64,000 bases of DNA from NCBI GenBank assembly GCA_023653785.1, contig JAMKCH010084996.1, positions 16,915-80,914 on the forward strand, given 5' to 3'. Both the position numbers and the translations under genes were made by a program. This stretch comes from Ophioderma brevispina. Taxonomy: Eukaryota > Echinodermata > Ophiuroidea > Amphilepidida > Ophiodermatidae. Each line of letters opens with the position of its first letter. The first letter of the stretch is position 1. This document shows positions 35,827 to 46,114 of this stretch, piece after piece. The notes beneath the pieces were generated by a model that did no database searches, was not told the origin of the DNA, and saw only the letters and a list, made by a program, of their open reading frames with translations.

Positions 35827-36130
35827 CAGTGGCGTACCGACCGGGGGGCGGGGGGGGCAAGTTGCCCCCTCTGGCTCAAAAAAGCGGGACGATATGGACC
35901 CAATATGCATTTTCTTCCCTCTTTTTGGGGGAATGTTGACTTTTTTTTTTTTTTTTTTTTTTTTTAAAATTAAAGTAAATTCGGCTATTTTTTCACCTCT
36001 ACGCACGCATTTTAGCCATTTCACACTTAATTGAGGCAAATCACCGGGACGACTTACGAATTTTGCCCCCTCTGGTGGGACGTCTTTGAAATTTTGCCCC
36101 CTCTGGATCGACTGCCTCGGTACGCCACTG
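35827..36130. mobile_element. DNA element with CAGTGGCGTACCGA ends
   Basis: Perfect 14-bp terminal inverted repeats CAGTGGCGTACCGA enclose 304 bp that contain repeated 'gccccctctgg' motifs, 'gggacgactt' and a run of about 25 T. No coding capacity; the overlapping long - strand frame is spurious. No clear target-site duplication. A related right end is at 40,706-40,874. Confidence 0.75.
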
Positions 36131-36499
36131 ATATTATGCTCGCTTATGAAATGATGGTGAGATAAAAGGTAACTTAAGGTCATTGGAGGTTAAACTTGAG
36201 GCTATGGAATTCTCAACAAAAAGTGTTCCATCCCCTCAAAAGCCAACTTCTCTAGCTTTGTTGGATTCAAATGAAACTCGGATGCCATCTTGGATTGGTG
36301 ACTGAAGGAGAGGGTATATGAATTTAGTATTCTGGCACCACATCATTCAACATGCAGTTTATTCCATTGAGGCTGCCGAATTCATAGGGTGGTGGCGTTA
36401 CTGGCGTAATAAAAAATCTTTATGAGGAGAGTTAGTTTGTATAAAAGTGAACGTCAAAGGTTCATTTGAGGTCTTTAGATGTTAAACTTGAGGTCATTA

Positions 36500-36643
36500 T
36501 ACTCTGGCTCATAATTTCTTGGACAGTTTAGAATGTACGCACGCTTTCCCGCCAAAACGGCTACCACCATAGTGTGCACGTAGACGCGTCCGCAACGATC
36601 AACGCCCGCGTTTGTTATGGCCAAGAAATTATGGCCCAGAGTA
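36500..36643. mobile_element. TA-flanked MITE, TACTCTGG ends, copy 1
   Basis: Starts TACTCTGGCTCATAATTTCT and ends with its near-complement, with TA on each side. 144 bp, non-coding. Inverted ends match over about 25 bp with few differences. TA duplication suggests a Tc1/mariner-type mover. Confidence 0.8.
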
Positions 36644-36689
36644 TAGCTCTGGTTAGTTCGCTTGAATTCTCAGCAAAAGCATAAGGGGA

Positions 36690-36910
36690 TTTTGCAATAG
36701 TGTGCATGTCTGTAACATCTGTAAATGTTTGTGTTCCAGTTTGGTTAGGTTTTCGTTTTTCACATCTCCTTCGAAAAGTTTAAGTCTGATTTTTACCACC
36801 GGACTCGGGGTTAAGGTGCAATAGGGGTTCCTTCATGTGTGGATGATGTCAAAGGTCATCTGGCTCAGTTCCAGACTGCCATCTTGCAGAGGGATGTCGC
36901 AAGTGTACTT
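36690..36910. repeat. Interspersed repeat family member
   Basis: Shares 'tgtgttccagtttggttagg', 'ggggttaaggtgcaatagg' and 'gatgatgtcaaaggtcatct' with the copy at 34,371-34,560. Confidence 0.7.
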
Positions 36911-39236
36911 GCAGTATTTTTCTAATTCCTGGGTGTGATTTGCAAGACAGTGAGTATTTGAGGCAAACTTTTTCACCTTTCCAATAAATCAGAGAAACAA
37001 AAAAGTGAACTATAAATAAAATTTAAATTATTACTAAAAAATAGGCTATACAAGGAAACTGTCACTGACTTGTTTCAAGCGTTACGTATTTAAAGTATTT
37101 GGTCTTTGAAAAATGGACCTGTTTTTATATATATTTGTAAAAAAGAATGTAGCCATTTTAGTTTGAATTATGGGACTTGTTGTGACTTTTAAATAAGCAA
37201 ATATAATGGAATACCATGGAGAGACATTTGCAATGAACACAACCATCTATGTTACCTATTGAATGTTTATGCCAATTACTTCCCTAATGTTTTCTTTTTT
37301 AGAACAATAACTTACATAATTTGGACAATGTCCATGTAGGATTAATTGATTCGTGCAGCACAATACTGGTAAAAGATAAATGCCCATGGCGAGTGAATAT
37401 GTTGTCTCAATGTTTACCAATTATGTTTCACAAAAACACTGAGAATCGGAGATGTCTTCTCAATGGAACCTTCAGAGGAGGGAGATAAAATGGCTTTGCA
37501 AAGTACATAGTAAACAAACATGAGCGATTCTTGGCGAAACCTAAGGCCAAGAGTACGGTCAGGAAGTAGTAAAAGATAGGTTCAATGCGAAAGACAGGGC
37601 AAATGTTCCAGATGGTAGCTTGGGTCAGCCAACGTAAGCAATGGCTGCTACCACAGTAACTAAGACATTCAACTCGTGTAGGTATCTATCATGATGTAGG
37701 CTAGGGGTCCCCAAAATTTTTGACATAAAGCAAGAACATGCAAAATTGTGGGATTTTTTTTTTCTAATTGTATTTTGGGGCCCACTTTGTCGATCACTAA
37801 GAAAAACCTCAATAATTGTGAGACAAAAAATGGCTCAATATGATTTTTATTTTTAAAAAACATGCACATCTTTTGAGCAGTACCTTGTTTGAGAAGAATC
37901 TTTATATTGCCTTGTGCAGATTCTTGGCTTTGTGGGGAAAAATAAATATATATCAGCCATCAAACCTCCATACCTTCTGGATTTTAATTAATATATTCAG
38001 TGTGTCATTAATCACTAGATGTAATTTGCAGTGTCCAAGGTAATTTTTAAAACTTAATTGTTTACACATTGTGGGGATACAGCTATAATAGAAGTTGTAT
38101 AGTACAGTATGTTAACGTTCACCTATTATGAGGCTCTATCAGGATACATAGTTGTTTACATTTGCGTTTTATTCTTTTGTAGTGGAGTGGCTCAACGACC
38201 AAATAAATATTGAAGTGCTGGTTTGTGCCCATTGTGAACATTTACACACATGAATACATCATGGAGTAGACTTCTGAAAATAAAAGAAGAAAGGTGCAGA
38301 AAGTCAAAAATAAATATGTTACTAGCTAGCTAGTTAAATCAAACACACTTTGCATTTTTAAGAACAATAAGTGATGTCAAGATAGATTTGTTTATTATGT
38401 ACCATAGCAGGAAACAGCAAGCGTTGGTTTGGATAGCACCAGGCACTATGTTAGTAAGAGTAGTGTACATTTCTCAAGGTTTATCATAGCAGGGTCCAAT
38501 GACATCTCTAGGAAAACATACTTCAGGATGAGTGATGTAATGCCAGGTTTGTTCTTTAGTTACAAGGAAAAAAATATAAGGATCACCTATTAAAATGTGG
38601 TTAGTGCTCTGTGCTTAGTCTAAAAGTCTCAGGATTTTATGTAAGGAATACATGTTGGGAATTGAAACAGGCAGGGGTTATAGACAAAAGTAATGATAAT
38701 TAAAAGCATGGACAGAATCAGGGGTGGATTTAGGGAAGAGGGCCCTGGAAGGGAAAGATATTCGGAGGCCCAATGATTGGTGATTCATGGTCAAGAGGCC
38801 CACTTAATGGGAGATTAGTAGAGGTTAATCTCCATTGCTGAAAATTTTGAGAGGATTAGTTAGCATTGAGAGTATCTGCCTTTAAAGGGTGTCTGGATTG
38901 CCAGTCGTACCAACTCAGGAAAATTTCAAGAGCAGGGGGTCTGTACGCAACTACCAACCTTACCAACCAGGCCACATAATCCGTCTGGAAAACAATTGCA
39001 AAAATTGGGAGAGAGAGAACATATAGAAATTTCAAACAGATTGGAGTTTCAAAACTGTTGTTATACAAGTAGTGTAAAAAGTTGTAAAAATCTTACCCCA
39101 ACTTGGGTTGAATACATTTAACTTTAATTAGTTATTGTGCACCATTTGTATTTAAGCAATCCAAAAGTTTATTTTCCCTTGAACATGAATGGAAAGTTGA
39201 ATAAAAAACTGACAGGTACTATCAGTTGAATTTCTG
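36911..39236. other. MEIS intron 2, non-coding
   Basis: No exon or clear element. 'caggggtggatttaggg' near 38,720 resembles the end of common DNA-element families but no partner end was found. Confidence 0.4.
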
Positions 39237-39382
39237 TACTCTGGCTCATTAATTTACTTGGGACATGTTGGAGTGTGCCCGCTTCCCAAAAAACAACGCA
39301 CCAATAGATGACGTTACTAGGTGTTAATGCAAACAAGAGATATGTGCCGTATTTAAGGTCCAAGATGTATTGTACTGGAGTA
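39237..39382. mobile_element. TA-type MITE, TACTCTGG ends, copy 2
   Basis: 146 bp beginning TACTCTGGCTCATTAATTTA and ending '...tactggagta'. Same length and ends as 36,500-36,643 but more diverged. Confidence 0.65.
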
Positions 39383-39961
39383 TAATCATGATCATGGTAT
39401 AACTAGTACTTTTTTCTCATGATCTTTCTACTGATGGAAAAATGGACACTGAAGGTTTTCATTTTCAAAGGTTCTTGCCTCTTGGTATGCCCTGCTATGA
39501 TGGTTTTTTGCTCAATCTGCTTAAACCCATGATTGTAACAAGTTAAGCAACTTTCAAACATGGGCGATGATGGGCCTAACTAATATTGCGCGGAAATTTA
39601 TTGTGCATTACCAAAAGACTCCATAAAAGTGGTGAAAATTACAACCCTCAGTAACTTGGAAATCAGAACACTTGGTCCCAGAAACACTTATTTTAGAGTC
39701 CTGGCAATAAACTTATTGAAACTAGTAAAATTACTGAGTGTCTTAACCAAATCATGGTCCTCGCAAGGATCTCATTTGTCACAAAGATTTTAGTGGGATC
39801 CTATACCAAATTTAATGAGCATATTGCAATGTTCATGCAATTGATGTCACCACACAACTTTTTGAGATGCTTGGGCAATACAGTTTGCACCATACAATGT
39901 ATTCAGGCAAATTATATCACTTTAAATTTGCTCCACTTTAATTTATTTTCAGTCTTTGCAG

Positions 39962-40113
39962 CACCCCATTATTTCCCTTGGTGGCATTAATTTTTTGAGG
40001 AAGTGTGTGTGATTAGACACCATGTAACACCCAGAGAAAACTGGCCGTAAGCTGGTGGAGATGTATGTTCATCAGAGTCATTTACTGAAGAAAACGCTGT
40101 CTTTGCAAAACAG
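39962..40113 (+). CDS. Meis: MEIS exon 3, frame disrupted
   Basis: The acceptor cagtctttgcag precedes a segment that encodes PLFPLVALIF, then after a frame change a TPRE segment, then AGGDVCSSESFTEEN-AVFAKQ and the donor gtaagc. These match the start of the MEIS N-terminal domain in order. The exon is 152 nt against 142 nt in vertebrate genes, and the surplus is spread over at least three small insertions (for example a 6-T run after 'ggcattaa', and an extra base in 'ggccgtaagctgg' that makes a stop). Splice sites and both ends are intact and the neighbouring exons are clean, so sequencing error is more likely than gene death. Confidence 0.8.
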
Positions 40114-40705
40114 GTAAGCATCTGCTAGACGATTCATGATCCCCAACTTGTATCTCATTAAGTGCCCATTTCTATCTGGAACTTGTTAATAGGCCTAAAG
40201 CAGGCTAAAAACATATGTAATGGTAGTAGAAAACTGAATTTATCTGTGAAGTGGAACACAGTAAGTTACCAAGTGTAAATCATCCACAGCAGGGGTGACA
40301 AGTAGGGCATAGTGATGATCGAAAATACTACCTTTGTCGTAAAATTTACAACGCTCCGTGCCGTGGTTGTTTTTTTGTTCGTTGATATTCTTATTACATT
40401 TCTGTAAGATTAACTTCATATTAAAGGTACTATGTAAATTGTAGTTTTAGGTGCTGTCCATGGAGAACGAGAAAGTTCACGAAAAACAGACTTTTTTCGT
40501 AAACAGCAATCTGGTACAAGTTCCCAGGATGGAAATGGGCACTGAACGGGATGTGCAAAATTGGTCTATTGCATTATTTCTCTTCAGAAACGATTGTCCA
40601 AAATGTAATACTAACAATAAGTCTCCAGTCTCTTATGTTGGATTAAACTTGGCAAATTATCCCTCTTTTACGGGGACTGCGACAGAATTCAGCCTAATTT
40701 GGGCA

Positions 40706-40874
40706 AATTAAAAGTAAAATGCGTGATTTTCGCACGCTATGCGGCGATTTTCGTCATGTTCAGACCTCGTTTGGAGCAAATCACGGGACGACTTAAACAA
40801 TTTTGATCCCTCTGGCGGGACGACTTGGAAAATTTTTCCCACTCTGAATCGACTTGGCCTCGGTACGGCCACTG
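40706..40874. mobile_element. Right-end fragment of CAGTGGCGTACC element
   Basis: Aligns with 35,970-36,130 of the full copy ('caaatcacgggacgacttaa', 'ccctctggcgggacgact', 'ctcggtac-gccactg'). The left part is missing. It lies in MEIS intron 3. Confidence 0.65.
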
Positions 40875-41199
40875 CTTACCCAACAGATGATGGTGCTAAC
40901 CATGTTTTACCATTCGTATTAAAGGTTAAAGGTTATGTTATGCTCACCTTAAGAAAATTGATAGGTGAGATGTCTAAATGATCAATTTTGGCAACCTAAA
41001 CACAGTCATCAGACTTGTTGCCGTCTAGTTACAATGTATACTATACTGTCAAACAAATTTGTTTGTCATGGTGCAGTGTTGGAGACCTTGAATTTGTAAA
41101 ATTTACTTTCCTGAAATAGAGGAGTTATTTATTTTCGCTTAATTCAGTGGCACAGTTTAATGTTATTTGACAGGGGTTTGATTCCCAGGCTTTTCTTCC

Positions 41200-41600
41200 C
41201 CTTATGGTATTTTTCTTCCATGTTTAAAACCGTAACGGTCCATGGCCGATCGCTAATAGCCCTCGTCCCCCAGAAGCCCAGATTTTACCGGAATGTGGTC
41301 AACATTTTGGTTATCGAAGAAAGCTACTATTTTTTCTCATTTACCCTGTGAAAAATCTTAGAGCCAAAGAGGGTTTGGTTGGGGAGTAATGAGCGAAAAT
41401 TGTACCCCAAAGTGGGTCGACCACAATATTGAAGTTTTTACACAGTAACTCTATGGGGCTTACGAAATCACGTTTTCTGCTCGCACATGAAAACGCATTG
41501 AAATTCGGCGCGAACTTTACAGGTGGGGTTTTTGGGTGAAGGCTAATCTATCAAACAAACTTCAGACCTAAATCGGGCCTCCCCCTTTAACTTTCTAAAC
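41200..41600 (-). repeat. Dispersed repeat, copy 1
   Basis: The reverse complement of this region aligns with 51,930-52,170, including 'gttgaccac', 'aatagtagct', 'cctaagattt(t)cacaggg' and 'cgttttcatgtg-gag'. Nature unknown; no ends identified. Confidence 0.6.
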
Positions 41601-44600
41601 CTTATATGGATTTATTTAAGCAGTGCTCACAAAATATATTTCACTAATTTTACTGAGCAGCACACATCATCGACGACCTCGTGAGTAAATAACATTTTCT
41701 CTAGCCTTTTCTGTTGTCGCTCGCTAATTACCCCCCCCACCTAACATCTGACTCTAAATAGGATTGAGGGTTATTTACTGAACAGCACAGTATTGCATGG
41801 AAAAACAAATAAGCAAAGTATTGCATGGAGGGTATTTTATTTTTATTTATGTCTTATTTAGGGTCCATGGGTAAGTGGTTGGATGGGTGTTCTTCATAAT
41901 CCGACTTATAAGAATATAATATAGCCCGCAAATGGCTTATTATTTTCTCTGTGATTTTTTTTTTTAATTGGGAATTTTAAAATGTCAGTTTTGAGGTGGT
42001 TTTAAGTAGTTTATGTTTTTGTGCGTTTGTGTTGTTTGGTCACTGTTTGGTTAATTGGTATTAGCTGGATCCTCTTGTTTTGAAGGGTCTGTTTTTATGA
42101 AGCAGCGACCATTTTAAGCACCAGTAGGCAACCACAAGAAAACAATGTTATGATTCTCACACTCACATTTTCATATACTGTTTGCCGACATTCAAAAGGT
42201 TCAATTTATTGACCAAAGATTCTTGCTTGTACAGTTTCAGTTTAGTAATGACAAAAAGCCAAATTTATTGATATACAATACCCACATAAGGTATGATCAA
42301 TGAAACAATAGCACCATTACATGAAATAATTAAACAGTATTAGTCGAAGAATCTTAAAAAGCGCAATAACAAATAATACTACTTTTTAAAACTGCTAAAC
42401 TGTCAAAATCAACTGACAGTCAATTATTGTGAAGAATAATCATTGATCAAGAGAAATTTATCAGTATTATAAGCATCATTAATATGAGATAAAAAGCTCG
42501 TTGCGCTGACGAGTAAATAAGCTTTTTTATAAAGGATTATTCTTTTCTGTTTCTTGTAATCACAGTAGTATGTCATGATCCAAAGGTAGGCTTTTTGTAC
42601 ACTTTACCTGTAATATTGAACTGTACAAGTCTGATTTTGAGCTAATTTACATAGCCATACATACTACAATAGCCAACACCCTAATAATAATAATCTACAT
42701 AGCTCTTACAAAGAAATTGCACCTGTATCCAATTTATCATACATTACATCAACGGTTTATTTCAATAAAACCTTGTCCATACACAAAGACAGTGAGCATT
42801 TCCCCAAATCTTTGTGCCAAAATATCTTGATACCTGGCTCTGGTATCAAGTGCCATTCTTTGTTACGCACGACAAATATTGGATACGCTGTCCTGTTTAT
42901 GGTATCGGTGCTAGGTAGCACAAGTACAATGGGCCTACATTTTGTTCTGGGAGGCGAGTCAGTTTAGAGTGTACCACAAAAAGCTGACTACTTCCATTGT
43001 CATCCGGCAAAAGGTGCTGGGAGTTGGGTAAAGTGACTTGGGGAATAGGCTGACCTCAAACAGGGCCTTAAAAGAATGCCATTGTTTGTAGTGGGATATT
43101 TTCACTTCAGCATGCACCATTCTGGTTAATATGTGAGAATTTGCACAAATTGGCAGATTTTAATTTAAGTATCATGAAGGCCCTATCTTAGTAGATTTTT
43201 TGGTCAATTTGTTATGTGTTGTAGCATCATGAAAATTTTCAAAGGAAAAGTTGAAAAAAGAACAGTTGAGAACTACCCTTACTATGGCCACTTGTATTTC
43301 GCAATAGAGCAGCATAATCCTCACACTTGTGCACTCCGCATGGAACTATTAAATTGTTGACTTATCATCGTTACTCGTTACGTAGTGATACTTGTGTGAA
43401 ATCCAGCGTCAATCAAGGAAAATGTAAACACAGGTGAATTTCATATCGCTGCCTGTATATAACATTGCGGTCCTTGAAGACTGCTGTCGATATACGGACA
43501 AACGCTTGAATTCTATTGTGAAAAATGTTCAATATTTGTAAGGCTGTTTCTAATAGCCCGAGGTTGAGGAAATCTTGGCGCCTAGCTCACGAGCAAACAC
43601 AATATCCTGACTAAACAGTTGGCTCAATGGATTGTAAGAACCGTATTCCAAGGATCTTTCCACTTATTACCAGGTTCTCTTCTATGTCTGTTACACAAAT
43701 CATAATTTCTATTACTCATCATAATGAATGCACATGGAAAAGATTGGACAGCAACAAAACAAAACATGATGTGATTGTCAAGAACATCAGTATATCATTT
43801 ACCAGCTTCCTAAAATAAAAACCAAAACACATGTAAGCCAATTAAACACTTTTGACCACTGAACACAAAACCACACACATGTAACACATGCACACACACC
43901 ACACACTGTTTGTTCATAACATTTTTGTAAAAAATTAACTTAAATGTTCTGGCCCAATCAATAAACCTTCCCCTCCCTCCCCAATTCTTTACCCATCAAA
44001 ATTGAGTTTTTTTATCAAAGAAATGTTCAGATATTTTTCATTAACCACCACGTAATGTAGGCCCGAGAAATGTTTTCCTTATGATTATGAATGAAACATC
44101 CTTTAAATGTGGTTGACCACTTGGCCTCAAAAAGTCTTATGGGCTACTTTGGTAAATATTTTTGTATGATACAATAAAGTCCATACTAAAACTGACATTT
44201 GGGGTAAATAAATGTAGAGCTCTTGCTTGATTTTGTAAAGCTTCAAGCTATATTTCCAGTCTCAAAGTTAAAACTTTATGTATGAAAAAGAAGACCAAAA
44301 AAAAAAATAGAAAACAAAAGACATTTGAACAAAAAAATGGCATTTTCTGCAAAGTAACAAATATGCAGATAACAGACTTTGCTGTTCTCACATGTATGGC
44401 AATTTGTGCTTCTACTGTCCAAACAGCTGGACACTGATTTAACTCAAAATTTGTAATTGGGTGTTTTGGTCACTCACCTTAATTCCATTATATAGGCTTG
44501 CATTCATTATAACCAGTTAAATTAAATTGAAACTGCTTTTAATATTTCCTACATTAGATGAGAAATAATACATGTAGATCTTAGCGAGTCTGTGAATTTG

Positions 44601-44640
44601 ATAACAAACCGAAGCACTTGCTAAAAGAAATGTTTATACT
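41601..44640. other. MEIS intron 3, non-coding
   Basis: AT-rich, no exon or clear element supported. Confidence 0.4.
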
Positions 44641-44794
44641 CTGTCGTAATTCCTTTTCTCTGCATCAAAACTACACCAGCATTCACACCAGACAGAACCA
44701 TGACAGCGCGCAAGGGAAATACATAGTCACATTATATGCAACAAATCTATGCGCGTGTATGTAGACGCCTATTTCAGAAAAGGAATTGCGACAG
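44641..44794. mobile_element. Small MITE with CTGTCG ends
   Basis: CTGTCGTAATTCCTTTTCT at the left pairs with AGAAAAGGAATTGCGACAG at the right (one mismatch). 154 bp, non-coding, 235 bp upstream of MEIS exon 4. No clear target-site duplication. Confidence 0.75.
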
Positions 44795-45029
44795 GAATAG
44801 TTAATGCCCAAATTATAGGGAATTTTAACAAAAAAATTACTGAAGTATATGGCACTGTTATTATAATTAGAGAATAATTATGGTGAAAGAGATTTAATAA
44901 AAAGGTAAAAATATAGCATTAGCCAGTTATCACACACACTAATCTTTCCATCTATGATTTATTTTCAGTAATTAGTGCACTATTCCGCTGTTAATTACAA
45001 TCTTTTTTTCTGTTGTTTTTGCCTCCTAG

Positions 45030-45080
45030 GCAAGGGCAGATAAGCAGTACTTCTCGAGCAACGAGGAATTAGATAGTCTG
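45030..45080 (+). CDS. Meis: MEIS exon 4
   Basis: 51 nt between acceptor tgcctcctag and donor gtgagt, phase 0 on both sides. It encodes ARADKQYFSSNEELDSL, aligning without gaps with the vertebrate exon IRAEKPLFSSNPELDNL. It lies inside the MEIS N-terminal (PBX-interacting) domain. Length, phase and position match the conserved gene structure exactly. Confidence 0.93.
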
Positions 45081-46063
45081 GTGAGTAGAGCACCTGGGGA
45101 TAAAACAACAACATCATCAGTGCTACCAAAACATTGGGCACCGGGGATATTTGTTGATATTGACCAATGTATTCCAAACTTTACCAATCGGAGCAATCAC
45201 TGATCGTATTTGGGTTGGTTATTCAGCGGAAATCTGGTAGTTTATCCAACTGTGTAAGCTGCTGCAGACATGCATAATTTTTTAACCGCAATGTTTTCAG
45301 AATTTTGTATTAGCGAAATGCAAAGTAAGCATTATCCATTATGGATTTTAATGCAATAAAATTGCTGACTCGAATAAATCTGTTTACCAAATTTGGTTAT
45401 TATATTAATTTTTAAGAGCAATTTTTTGGAGTGTAGAATCAGTGAAACCCTTGCCACAAGTTTAGAATGTTTACGTGTGATTTGCTCACAAATTTGGTGT
45501 TTGAAGGCCATTTGGTTAAAACACTGGATTTGCTTGAAGAGAGTAAATTCCACTAAATTATATCAAATGGAAACAAAATTGGAATTGATTAAGCAACAAC
45601 TAAAAAAAAAGTAGAAAAAAAGAAAGAAAAATGCTGGACTGCCTCTTGAAGTTGAGTTGGGTCAGTCGGTATTTTTTTAACCCATTATTTGGGAATCAAT
45701 CGTGTATAAAACCATATGTAGTGTTATTGCTATAATTGCTTCTATGCTTAAATTTCGTAAGAAACAAAATCTATAATCACTTAGGTAATTAAATTTTTAA
45801 AACCAAATAATCAGGTAGTGAAACACATACATGATTTTTTCCCCTACAATTTCCAGAATTTGGATCAGTATTCGTTTGTTCAGATTTTTTTTCCTACTTA
45901 TTATTGATTTGGGTTGGTCAGGTCCACAGAACAGGGTTATATTATTTTTTTATTGTTAATCTAAATAATAAACTGACATTCCCCACTTGTCTGAACCTAA
46001 ATTTACCAGCATTTATCAAGTTTACTGATTTTGACCTACCTTGTGTATATCTTTAATTTACAG

Positions 46064-46114
46064 ATGATTCAAGCTATACAGGTATTGAGATTTCATCTTC
46101 TAGAGTTAGAGAAG
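46064..46114 (+). CDS. Meis: MEIS exon 5
   Basis: 51 nt between acceptor atttacag and donor gtgagt, phase 0. It encodes MIQAIQVLRFHLLELEK, identical to the vertebrate MEIS1 exon at every position. It is the helical core of the MEIS domain that binds PBX. An exact 17-residue match in the right order and frame makes this certain. Confidence 0.97.

Noticed and set aside
35611..36183. 190-codon - strand frame
   Set aside because: It spans the CAGTGGCGTACCGA element and contains a poly-Lys run from its T tract; no protein family fits.
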